64,000 nt of DNA from contig NZ_OY776222.1 of assembly GCF_963675395.1 (NCBI RefSeq), forward strand, positions 558,001 to 622,000, read 5' to 3'. The stretch is from an uncultured Vibrio sp. (GTDB lineage: Bacteria > Pseudomonadota > Gammaproteobacteria > Enterobacterales > Vibrionaceae). Within the stretch, counting starts at the first letter, position 1, and every line of letters begins with the position of its first letter. The translations under genes were made by a program, and so were the position numbers. The notes under the pieces are model-generated. The model had not been told where the DNA came from. It was given only the letters and a program-made list of their open reading frames with translations, and ran no database searches. This document shows positions 53,061 to 61,398 of this stretch, piece by piece.

Positions 53061-53985
53061 TCTTTTAGTGGGCACTGAGCACTTTTGCAGTACACCTGTT
53101 CAAGCTGTTCGCTCAGTCCGTGTTGACCTGTTCAAATTGGTATCTGAGCTGGCTTATCATGCGATGCTGGTGGAAGTGCACTTGACGCCGAAACCGGGGT
53201 TAGTGGATTTACTCGACAATGGCGCCCACAACGATATGGATGTGCGTCTTTTTGAACGCAGCGCTGAAGCCATTAAGCCTTATATTCATGATTTTTTGAC
53301 CGCCGGTTTTGAACATCGTCCGTTTATGGCTGACAGCTTACTATCGGTATTAAGGCCTATTGGTGTCCAGGCGGAGCAGGCGATGTTTAAAGCCACTGAA
53401 GGGGTTAACACGCATAAAGGTATGATCTTCAGTCTTGGGCTGATATGCGGTGCCATTGGTTGGTTGAAAGGTAAAGGCTTAACGCTTGACTCGATTCATG
53501 TTAGCCAGGTAATCAAACGTTGTTGCGCAACGTTAGTGATTGATGAACTGAAACGTTCAAATCGTACTGCCGAGACCCATGGTGAAACGCTCTACCAACA
53601 ATATGGCTTGACTGGCGCTCGCGGAGAAGCCGCATCTGGCTTTGCCACCATTACCCAGTTTAGCCTTCCAGCTTACGAGCAGGCGATCGCCAAAGGAAAA
53701 ACCACTGAACACGCATTGTGGCAAACTTTGCTGGTTTTAATGGCGAACAACCAGGACACCAATGTGGTCTCTCGTGGTGGCATGCATGGACTGCGTTTCG
53801 TACAAAATGCAGCTTGGCAACTTTTGCAAAAAGGCGGCAGTGACCACCCTCAACTAGAACAAGAGCTTATTGAGCTCAATCAGCAGTTTACTGAGCGCCG
53901 CCTGAGCCCCGGGGGGAGCGCGGACTTGTTAGCAATGACCTGGCTTTTAGCGCAGTTAAATCAGCTCAATAAACACAGCCGTTAA
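53044..53985 (+). CDS. citG: Triphosphoribosyl-dephospho-CoA synthase
   Basis: A 313-residue enzyme that builds the prosthetic-group precursor from ATP and dephospho-CoA. MLVEVHLTPKPGLVDLLDNGAHNDMD (read in parts), NTHKGMIFSLG and LMANNQDTNVVSRGG are the family motifs. Here CitX and CitG are separate proteins, as in Vibrio, not fused. Last recognised lyase gene. Confidence 0.93.
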   Translation: MNSALNLLVGTEHFCSTPVQAVRSVRVDLFKLVSELAYHAMLVEVHLTPKPGLVDLLDNGAHNDMDVRLFERSAEAIKPYIHDFLTAGFEHRPFMADSLLSVLRPIGVQAEQAMFKATEGVNTHKGMIFSLGLICGAIGWLKGKGLTLDSIHVSQVIKRCCATLVIDELKRSNRTAETHGETLYQQYGLTGARGEAASGFATITQFSLPAYEQAIAKGKTTEHALWQTLLVLMANNQDTNVVSRGGMHGLRFVQNAAWQLLQKGGSDHPQLEQELIELNQQFTERRLSPGGSADLLAMTWLLAQLNQLNKHSR

Positions 53986-54020
53986 ATCGACAACAGTGAA
54001 AAAATAAGGAATTCACTTTC

Positions 54021-54851
54021 ATGGAAATGTATACAGATGTTCTTGTGCTTGGGATTGCTGGCAATTTTGCCGGCCACCTACAGCAAGCGGGAGAGGCGGC
54101 GGATTTTGCGCAGATTGAAGGGGCAGACCTTGCCATGCCGCAAGCACTGTTTCCTATTTACGTGCCTGCTGAGAGCAGCTCATTCTTAACTAATTTCCCG
54201 CTCAGTCATGATGCGATTCAATTGCCTCTGGATGTCGATAATTTACAAATTGAACCAGAAGTGGGGCTGTTGTGCGATGTCATCTATGATCAGAATAATC
54301 ATGTCGTTGATTTACTACCTCAAGCATTTGGTGCATTCAACGATTGCTCCATTCGCCGTCCTAACGCTAATAAGATCAGTGAGAAGAAGAACTGGGGAAC
54401 AGCGTCAAAGGGTATTGCCAAAACCATGTTGCCGGTTAGCGGTTTTTCTCGTGGCGGTGAGATTGATCAATATCGGATTGCAAGCTTTCACCAGCGCGGC
54501 GAAGCGTTTGAACAGTACGGTGAAGATTGCGAAATCTCTGGATACACCTATTTCTACGACACCTTGCTTAATTGGATTGGTGAGCAGATGAACCAGCAGC
54601 AAGACATAGGGCCTAAAGAAAATATCAAGCAGATGATTGCTGAAGCCAACCTCCCGTCGCAGGTGCTGTTGGCGCTAGGCGCGACGCGCTACACGCCTTA
54701 TGGTGAATCTAACTTTTTAGAACGTGGCGATGTGAGCATGGTCGTGGTTTATGATCAGCGCAGTTATACGCCACAGACAATTCGTCAGTTGGCGGCCGCG
54801 AATGATCTTCAAAAACAGGGTATTTCGGCGGTGGTACAAACCGTGTTTTAA
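54021..54851 (+). CDS. DUF5718-like protein at the end of the citrate lyase operon
   Basis: A 276-residue soluble protein: LGIAGNFAGHLQQAGEA at the start, IEPEVGLLCDVIYD, FNDCSIRRPNANKISEKKNWG and KGIAKTMLP in the middle (read in parts). The Glu-rich IEPEVG segment is reminiscent of FAH-type metal sites. It matches my recollection of the DUF5718 family. It follows citG by 35 bp with AAGGAATT, so it is probably co-transcribed with the lyase genes, but no role in citrate use is known. Confidence 0.65.
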   Translation: MEMYTDVLVLGIAGNFAGHLQQAGEAADFAQIEGADLAMPQALFPIYVPAESSSFLTNFPLSHDAIQLPLDVDNLQIEPEVGLLCDVIYDQNNHVVDLLPQAFGAFNDCSIRRPNANKISEKKNWGTASKGIAKTMLPVSGFSRGGEIDQYRIASFHQRGEAFEQYGEDCEISGYTYFYDTLLNWIGEQMNQQQDIGPKENIKQMIAEANLPSQVLLALGATRYTPYGESNFLERGDVSMVVVYDQRSYTPQTIRQLAAANDLQKQGISAVVQTVF

Positions 54852-54905
54852 ATCTAAAAAATTCTATTTGTAGGGCAGCATTGGCGTTGGTCAGTGCTGT
54901 ATTTT

Positions 54906-54946
54906 GCCTAACATCCGCAACATTAATATGCGAATGTTAGGCTTTT
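54906..54946 (+). terminator. Terminator of the citrate lyase operon
   Basis: GCCTAACATCCGCA pairs with TGCGAATGTTAGGC (one mismatch) around a 9-base loop and is followed by TTTTC, 54 bp after the last gene. It is convergent with the LysR gene to its right. Confidence 0.88.
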
Positions 54947-55012
54947 CTTTTTCCAGCTAGAGTAATAGCAATTTGCGCTGGTTATCTTGACGTTAAATTC
55001 GATGTTTCCTGA

Positions 55013-55915
55013 TTATGAGTTAGCTCCGTGACAGCGTTTTATTTCTGAAATCAGCGCTTTAGCCAATGGTGAAGCCGAGTTGTTTTTTAACGTGATCAGC
55101 ATGACCGGAATTTGATAGGTGTATTTCTCCGGCAGGATAGGCTTAAACAACCCCTTGTCGACCCAATTGCTGGCGTAGTGCTCGGGCAGGTAACCGATAA
55201 ACGCGCCGGATAAGATGAGATGAGCAATTCCCTCATCGTGATAGGCGGTGGCGCTATTTTGGTAATTTAGTGCATCGTTGCGAGTTTCCTTATCTCGCAT
55301 ATAGTTACTGGTTATCACTTCTGCTTGTTGTAAAAGTGTCTTGATTTCAGAAGGCTTACAGTCGAACAGCGGGTGGCCTTTACCGCAATACAAGTAATTC
55401 GTTTCATTATGCAGCGGATAGTAATCCAGTCCCCTTAATTGGTGGCGACTGACGCCGAGCCCGACCAGCGAGCGACCATTGGCTACGGACGTTTCAACTT
55501 CGCGCGCCTCACAGACGTTAATGTCGAACTGTAGGTTGTTGCTTCGGCTTTTTAATGATGATACTACCTCTGACACGCGGCAGCGCGGATCGTTGACTAA
55601 GGTGTCAATCATGGCAATCGTTGCTCGACCCGAGAGTTTATTTTTCGAACTTGCGACGGTTGCAGCAAAAGCTTCACACTGCTGAAGTAACTCCAGCGAC
55701 GCCTGATAAGTCACATGCCCTGCCTCCGTTACCTCAAAACCGCTTCGGCCACGTTTACACAGCTTAAGTCCAAGACGTAACTCCAAATCAGACAAATGTG
55801 AGCTAATGGTTGAACGCCCAATGTTTAGGCGGGATTCTGCAGCTGATAAACCACCGCATTCGACGATAGCAACGAATATCCTCAGCATACGTAAATCGAC
55901 ATCTTGAACCTGCAT
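55013..55915 (-). CDS. LysR family regulator of the histidine-degradation genes
   Basis: A 300-residue LysR protein: HTH at about 10-40 (RIFVAIVECGGLSAAESRLNIGRSTISSHL, read in parts) and an effector domain from about 95. It is divergent from hutH by 145 bp. Histidine genes in gammaproteobacteria are more often controlled by the GntR-type HutC, so a LysR neighbour is a departure. Its inducer may be histidine or urocanate. Confidence 0.83.
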   Translation of the reverse strand: MQVQDVDLRMLRIFVAIVECGGLSAAESRLNIGRSTISSHLSDLELRLGLKLCKRGRSGFEVTEAGHVTYQASLELLQQCEAFAATVASSKNKLSGRATIAMIDTLVNDPRCRVSEVVSSLKSRSNNLQFDINVCEAREVETSVANGRSLVGLGVSRHQLRGLDYYPLHNETNYLYCGKGHPLFDCKPSEIKTLLQQAEVITSNYMRDKETRNDALNYQNSATAYHDEGIAHLILSGAFIGYLPEHYASNWVDKGLFKPILPEKYTYQIPVMLITLKNNSASPLAKALISEIKRCHGANS

Positions 55916-56060
55916 GGAGTGACCTCTTTCTATGTTGACTTTTTAGTTCGATAAAATCGGAATGAACTACGAACATTATGCTTTTATAAAACATCCAGAG
56001 CAAGCTAGCATAGGTCCATAAGTAACGTGATAGCAAAATATCGTATGTTAGGAGAACAAA

Positions 56061-57554
56061 ATGACGTTTAGATATGGTGTAGACCGACTAAACCTAGATA
56101 TCGTAAATGGAATTGCTGACGGCAGTATCAAAGCAGAACTGTGTGAAGAAGCGCTGGATAAGATCAATGCAAGTCGTCGTAATGTAGACATCATTGCAGC
56201 ATCTGATAAGGCGGTGTACGGCATCAATACTGGTTTCGGTCCTCTATGTGATACGCAAATTTCACCTGAAGAAACGCATCTATTACAAAAAAACCTCCTG
56301 ATTACTCATGCGGTTGGTGTGGGTGAGCCAATTGCTAAACCAATCTCTAAACTGATGCTGATCACTAAGGTACACGCCTTAAGTCAGGGCTACTCAGGTA
56401 TTCGCCTGGAAGTGGTTCAGCGTATGTTAGCATTCATCGAACTGGATCTTATTCCTGTTGTGCCGGAACAAGGCTCAGTTGGTGCGTCTGGCGATTTGGC
56501 TCCTCTTTCTCACCTGTTTTTGCCACTGATTGGTGAAGGTGAATTTTGGCAGGGCGACAGTATTGTTCCTGCAGCGGAAGCACTTCGTGAAAACGGCCTA
56601 GAGCCTCTTGAACTGCATGCTAAAGAAGGTTTGGCACTGATCAACGGCACACAATTCATCTTGTCACATGCGATTACCGCGCTAACAAAAATGCGTTACC
56701 TGCTGGATCTGGCTGACCTCGCTGGCGCGATGAGCATTGAGGGTATGCAAGGCAGTGGCTCACCATTCCGAGAAGAGCTTCACCTGACGCGAGCATTCGC
56801 AGGTAACATTGAAGTGGCTGCTCGAATGAGACGCTTCTTCCAAGGTTCAGAAAACATGGCTTCTCATGCACATTGTGTTCGCGTGCAAGACCCGTACTCA
56901 CTACGCTGTATTCCGCAAGTGCATGGTGCTTCTCGTAACGCCTATAACCACTTAAAAGAGCTGGCTGAAATCGAAATGAACTCTGTAACTGATAACCCTA
57001 TTGTTATCAGTTCTGAAGAAGCAATTTCAGGTGGTAGCTTCCATGGTCAACCTCTGGCGATGGTATTGGATTACGCTTCAATCGCAGCAGCGGAGCTGGG
57101 CAACATTGCAGACCGTCGTTGTTACCTACTTCTCGAGGGCTTACACGGTCTACCGCGTCTATTGACTTCATTTGGTGGTCTTAACTCGGGCATGATGATT
57201 CCGCAATACGCGACAGCGGCACTGGTTACTGAAAACAAATCACTTTGTTTCCCACCGTCAGCTGATAGCGTGCCAACCTCAATGGGTCAGGAAGATCACG
57301 TTTCGATGGGTAGTATTTCGGGTCGAAAACTGAACCAAATCTTAGGTAATTTGGAAAAGATTTTTGGCATCGAGCTGATGTACGCTGCACAGGCGATAGA
57401 GTTCAGACGTCCGCACAAATGTTCCGATCTGATCGAAGAAAACTTCCAGATTATTCGTGAGAAAGTCGCCAAGTTAGAAGAAGACCGCCTGCTTAAGCCT
57501 GATATCGACGCGATGATCACACTGGTTAAAACACAAGCATTTACTGTGAACTAA
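56061..57554 (+). CDS. hutH: Histidine ammonia-lyase
   Basis: A 497-residue MIO enzyme that deaminates histidine to urocanate. The self-processed triad is Ala142-Ser143-Gly144 in GSVGASGDLAPLSH; YGINTGFGPLC carries the catalytic Tyr, and QEDHVSMGSISGRK is conserved near the end. AGGAGAAC precedes the ATG. hutU follows by 14 bp. A tyrosine ammonia-lyase role is less likely because urocanase is its partner gene. Confidence 0.93.
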   Translation: MTFRYGVDRLNLDIVNGIADGSIKAELCEEALDKINASRRNVDIIAASDKAVYGINTGFGPLCDTQISPEETHLLQKNLLITHAVGVGEPIAKPISKLMLITKVHALSQGYSGIRLEVVQRMLAFIELDLIPVVPEQGSVGASGDLAPLSHLFLPLIGEGEFWQGDSIVPAAEALRENGLEPLELHAKEGLALINGTQFILSHAITALTKMRYLLDLADLAGAMSIEGMQGSGSPFREELHLTRAFAGNIEVAARMRRFFQGSENMASHAHCVRVQDPYSLRCIPQVHGASRNAYNHLKELAEIEMNSVTDNPIVISSEEAISGGSFHGQPLAMVLDYASIAAAELGNIADRRCYLLLEGLHGLPRLLTSFGGLNSGMMIPQYATAALVTENKSLCFPPSADSVPTSMGQEDHVSMGSISGRKLNQILGNLEKIFGIELMYAAQAIEFRRPHKCSDLIEENFQIIREKVAKLEEDRLLKPDIDAMITLVKTQAFTVN

Positions 57555-57568
57555 GGGAGACTCACAAA

Positions 57569-59581
57569 ATGGAAACCGTATTAAATTTTCAAGATCAGAT
57601 TAAGCAAGGACTCCCTAGTACACTGCCGGAAGCAAAGCCTTATCCGGAAGGCGTAAACCGCGCGCCAAAGCGTAAAGACATTCTGAGCCCTGAAGAAAAG
57701 CAGCTGGCTATTCGTAATGCATTGCGATACTTCCCGAAAGAGTGGCATCAGGAACTGGCAGCGGAGTTTGCTCAAGAGCTGAAAGATTTTGGTCGTATTT
57801 ACATGTACCGCTTCAAGCCAAACTACAACATGAAAGCGCGCTCTATTTCAGATTATCCAGCCAAGTGTGAGCAGGCAGCGGCCATCATGCTAATGATCGA
57901 CAACAACTTAGATCCTGCTGTTGCGCAGCATCCGGAAGAACTTATCACTTACGGTGGTAACGGCGCGGTATTCCAGAACTGGGCACAGTACCTGCTGACC
58001 ATGAAATACCTAAGTGAGATGGAAAGCGACCAGACGTTGCACTTGTACTCTGGTCACCCTATGGGTCTGTTCCCGTCATCAGAAGAGGCACCGCGCGTCG
58101 TTGTGACTAACGGCATGATGATCCCGAACTACTCGAAGCCAGATGATTGGGAAAAATTCAATGCACTAGGCGTAACTCAATATGGCCAAATGACGGCTGG
58201 CTCGTTCATGTACATCGGTCCACAGGGTATCGTACATGGCACCACAATCACGGTAATGAACGCGTTCCGTAAGGTTTTGGAAAAAGGTCAAAGCCCGCAA
58301 GGGAAGATCTTCCTGACTGCTGGCCTTGGTGGCATGAGCGGAGCGCAACCTAAAGCCGGTAACATCGCAAATTGTATTACGGTGTGTGCAGAAGTGAACC
58401 CGAAAGCGGCGATTAAGCGTCACGAACAAGGTTGGGTCGATGAGCTGGTCGATAATATGGATGCACTGGTTGAGCGTGTTCGTCAAGCTCAGGCTAATGA
58501 AGAAGTGGTGTCGATTGCCTTTATCGGTAACGTGGTTGATGTATGGGAAGCCTTCTACGAGAAAGAGATCTTCGTACACCTGGGTTCAGACCAGACGTCA
58601 CTACATAACCCTTGGTCAGGCGGTTACTACCCGGTTGATATCAGCTACGAAGAATCTAACCGTCTAATCCGTGAAGAGCCTGAAGTGTTCAAGGTAAAAG
58701 TACAAGAGACACTGAAGCGTCATGCTGATGCAGTAAACAAACACACAGCTCGTGGCACTTACTTCTTTGACTACGGTAATGCCTTCTTGCTTGAAGCCTC
58801 TCGCGCTGGTGGCGATGTAATGGCTGAAAACGGCATCGACTTTAAATACCCTTCATACGTGCAGGACATTCTTGGTCCTATGTGTTTTGACTATGGTTTT
58901 GGTCCGTTCCGTTGGGTTTGTACTTCAGGTAAACCAGAAGATCTGGACAGAACCGATGCGATTGCCGCTGAAGTACTAAGCAAGATCATGCAAGAGTCGC
59001 CAGAAGAAATTCAGCAGCAGATGCAAGACAACATCACTTGGATCAAAGATGCGAAACAGAACAAACTGGTCGTCGGTTCACAAGCCCGAATTCTTTACGC
59101 GGATGCGCAAGGTCGTATGGAAATAGCAAAAGCGTTTAACGATGCGATTAATCGCGGCGAAATCGGTCCTGTGGTGCTAGGTCGTGATCACCACGATGTC
59201 AGTGGTACAGACTCACCGTTCCGTGAAACGTCGAACATCTATGATGGCAGCCGCTTTACTGCTGACATGGCCATTCACAACGTAATCGGCGATGGCTTCC
59301 GCGGCGCGACTTGGGTATCTATTCATAACGGCGGCGGTGTAGGCTGGGGTGAAGTCATCAACGGCGGCTTTGGTATGTTGCTTGACGGCAGTGACAGCGC
59401 GGAACGCAGATTGAAGTCTATGCTGCTGTTCGATGTGAACAACGGTATTGCACGTCGTAGCTGGGCGCGTAACAAAGAGGCCAACTTCGCTATCCAACGT
59501 GAAATGGAAAGAACACCGAAGCTTAAGGTGACGTTAGCCAACCAAGTCGACGATGATATCATCGATAACTTGTCTTTCTAA
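57569..59581 (+). CDS. hutU: Urocanate hydratase, long (animal-like) form
   Basis: A 670-residue urocanase that hydrates urocanate to imidazolonepropionate with bound NAD+. TYGGNGAVFQNWAQYLLTM, GQMTAGSFMYIGPQGIVHGT, GLGGMSGAQPKAGNIA (NAD loop) and RDHHDVSGTDSPFRETSNIYDG are unmistakable (long ones seen in parts). It is about 110 residues longer than the usual bacterial HutU. The extra N-terminal and internal segments, such as ALRYFPKEWHQELAAEFAQEL, match the vertebrate UROC1 type. No hutI or hutG is adjacent, so the pathway is finished elsewhere. Confidence 0.93.
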   Translation: METVLNFQDQIKQGLPSTLPEAKPYPEGVNRAPKRKDILSPEEKQLAIRNALRYFPKEWHQELAAEFAQELKDFGRIYMYRFKPNYNMKARSISDYPAKCEQAAAIMLMIDNNLDPAVAQHPEELITYGGNGAVFQNWAQYLLTMKYLSEMESDQTLHLYSGHPMGLFPSSEEAPRVVVTNGMMIPNYSKPDDWEKFNALGVTQYGQMTAGSFMYIGPQGIVHGTTITVMNAFRKVLEKGQSPQGKIFLTAGLGGMSGAQPKAGNIANCITVCAEVNPKAAIKRHEQGWVDELVDNMDALVERVRQAQANEEVVSIAFIGNVVDVWEAFYEKEIFVHLGSDQTSLHNPWSGGYYPVDISYEESNRLIREEPEVFKVKVQETLKRHADAVNKHTARGTYFFDYGNAFLLEASRAGGDVMAENGIDFKYPSYVQDILGPMCFDYGFGPFRWVCTSGKPEDLDRTDAIAAEVLSKIMQESPEEIQQQMQDNITWIKDAKQNKLVVGSQARILYADAQGRMEIAKAFNDAINRGEIGPVVLGRDHHDVSGTDSPFRETSNIYDGSRFTADMAIHNVIGDGFRGATWVSIHNGGGVGWGEVINGGFGMLLDGSDSAERRLKSMLLFDVNNGIARRSWARNKEANFAIQREMERTPKLKVTLANQVDDDIIDNLSF

Positions 59582-59617
59582 GTCACCCGCACTCAGAACT
59601 GAATTGTAATCATTAAA

Positions 59618-59639
59618 AAGGGAAGCCGGCGCTTCCCTT
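59618..59639. terminator. Terminator between hutU and the azurin remnant
   Basis: AAGGGAAGC and GCTTCCCTT form a perfect 9-bp stem with a CGGC loop. The T-run is better on the minus strand, but it lies at the 3' end of both convergent units. Confidence 0.8.
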
Positions 59640-59671
59640 AAATCTGTTTTGTGACTCTAGAGGGTCAATTA

Positions 59672-59990
59672 TTATTTGAACTCGAACTTACCTTGCATGA
59701 CTGCCCAGTGGCCCGGGAATGAGCAGAAGAACGAGTAGTCACCGCCCGCGGTCATTCTTTCTGTACTGAACGTGATGCTTGTGCTTTCTCCGCCGCCAAT
59801 CACGTCAGTGTGTGCATACACTCGCTCGTCATCCGGCTTCACGTAGTTATTATCAGCACCCGCTATCATGCCGTCGGTGCCCACTGCCTGAATATTGGCT
59901 GTATCTGCAATGACAACGTTGTGGCCCATTGATTGCGCTGGCATTTTACCGGTGTGGTTTAGAGTCAAGGTGACTTCACTACACGTTGCC
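59672..59990 (-). pseudogene. Azurin gene truncated at its 5' end
   Basis: The frame encodes the last four-fifths of azurin, a periplasmic blue copper electron carrier. All four copper ligands are present: His in SMGHNVV, then Cys, His and Met in FCSFPGHWAVM. The signal peptide and about 25 first mature residues, including the first disulfide Cys, are missing. Instead the frame runs into the integrase remnant at about 59985-59995. Without a signal the protein cannot reach the periplasm, so this is a broken gene. Confidence 0.85.
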
Positions 59991-60391
59991 GCCATTAGAC
60001 ATAAAATGGCTCGCGAAGGTATGACGTAAAACGTGAGTCGCTTGTCTTTCTGGTAAATGGGGCAGGGCTTTAGTCAGCCATTTGTACGCCACGCTGTAAC
60101 CGCACGTAAAAAGGCGGTCATTGGTTGGCTTATAGATTTGGTTATACAACTCTTCAGAAATCGGTACCGTCCTGTTCCGTTTGCCTTTGGTATTGTTGTA
60201 GGTAATGCGGAATTTCGTCACGTTAGAGCCTTTCAGATAAATCGATTCCCTGATACGCGCACCAGTCGCCAAGCAAACTTCTTCACCTTAGTGGCGAAGC
60301 GTTTGCGAATACGTTTACTCGTTCGGCCCTGTGGGTAACACTCACAGAGCCAAGGTTTTTTGCTGCCGTCTTTAAGGTTTCTAATAGACAT
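59979..60391 (-). pseudogene. Tyrosine-type integrase, internally deleted and 3'-truncated
   Basis: From ATG 60391 the first 35 codons encode a phage-integrase N-terminus (SIRNLKDGSKKPWLCECYPQ). After about 60285 the frame shifts and joins directly to the catalytic domain (ATGARIRESIYLKGSNV with the first Arg, then HVLRHTFASHFMSNGGN with R and H), so the middle is lost. The reading stops at GGNV, before the final His/Trp and Tyr, at the azurin junction. It is a relic of an integrative element. Confidence 0.85.
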
Positions 60392-60559
60392 TGAACACTC
60401 TGATTTTGTCTGTATATATAAACAGTACTCTGCCATGACTACAATCACAATGTTTATTTGTTTTCAGGCCGAACAAAGTAGAGTGGGTCCGAAAGATTCC
60501 GTGACAGGCGGTAAAAAATCACCAATTTGTGTAGACAAGTGACTCACATTTTTGAAGTC

Positions 60560-61047
60560 ATGTCTGTGGTTAAAAGCGTTTCTCGGTGGACCTGGGATAA
60601 GTATTACGCTGGCTCAAAGGTTAAACGCGGCGTAATGAATTTACCGAGTGACTTGAATATAAAACAAAGACAAAGCTTAGCTGCGGAGAGAACACATCAA
60701 ATAAGGCGTGAAAAAACAAAAGAACGCGTAATTAATGCGTGTCGACTTTTATTGCACAAAGGTGAAGAACTCAATATCACCACAGTCGCAAAAGCACACG
60801 CCTTTGCCGAAAAACTGTGCGTCGTTACTTTTATGACATTCATTCGTTAGTTAGGCCCAGTGAAGGTATCGGGATTCTCCCCATTTCATCGTTGTTAGGT
60901 TTGATTAAAAGTGGTCCTTATGCTGTGTATCAGATAACTGCAGTTGAGAATTACCCATTGGTCGACACTAGTGAGAAATGCAAGGCCATCAGTTTAAGTC
61001 GAGCTCCTAAGAGGTGGGCTGCTTATTTGAATGTCATAGACGGCTAG
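60560..61047 (+). pseudogene. HTH-containing DNA-binding protein with a frameshift
   Basis: The first part (60560 to about 60812) reads RREKTKERVINACRLLLHKG and then ITTVAKAHAFAEK, the first helices of a helix-turn-helix. The next part, in another frame, reads TVRRYFYDIHSLVRPSEGIGILP and continues to a stop at 61047. Adding one A to the A5 run at 60810-60814 would give a single 163-residue protein with an unbroken HTH. Either the gene is broken or the base call is wrong. Its family is not recognised; the company is mobile-element genes. Confidence 0.65.
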
Positions 61048-61059
61048 CGTTATGAGTAG

Positions 61060-61326
61060 ATACGCCATTGCGTTCAAATACCACAGGCACAAGTTGCGGA
61101 AGCTATGGGTATAAAACAGCCTACTATTGCCAGCCTGGAAAAGAATGGTAAGGACGTAAAATTGCTTCCCCTAAAGCGATATGTAGAAGCACTAGGTAGT
61201 CAATTACGCATTGATATTAAGATGCCTGACGGACATCACTTTGGTATGAAAGTATCACCTTCTGCTCTTAACGAAAATGGATCTGAATGGATAAGCCAGT
61301 GGCTACTGCTACTGGCTTCAGATTGA
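61060..61326 (+). pseudogene. XRE-type antitoxin-like regulator, 5'-truncated and interrupted by an IS
   Basis: The frame is open from 61060 (in-frame TAG just before) and reads VAEAMGIKQPTIASLEKNGK, the second half of an XRE helix-turn-helix, then VEALGSQLRIDIKMPDGHHF as in HigA-like antitoxins. The first helices are missing and no toxin gene is adjacent. The last codons run into the IS1182-family element, so the original C-terminus is also changed. Confidence 0.65.
61293..61318. repeat. Left copy of 26-bp direct repeat at the IS insertion point
   Basis: AAGCCAGT, ten bases GGCTACTGCT, then ACTGGCTT. The outer arms are inverted repeats, and the whole unit recurs at 62912-62937. See the right copy and the IS element. 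Confidence 0.9.
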
Positions 61327-61328
61327 TG

Positions 61329-61358
61329 ACGAACCCCACTTTTTTAAGTGGGGTTCGT
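61329..61358. terminator. Hairpin inside the left IS end
   Basis: ACGAACCCCACTT pairs with AAGTGGGGTTCGT and is followed by TTTT. It would terminate transcripts leaving the XRE remnant and shield the IS. Confidence 0.85.
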
Positions 61359-61398
61359 TTTTATGAGCGGCCGTAGGCCGCGATCGCGATATTTTTTG

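Noticed and set aside
59672..60391. Integrase-azurin fusion protein
   Set aside because: The two relics are in different reading frames at the junction; the integrase frame stops within the first azurin codons.
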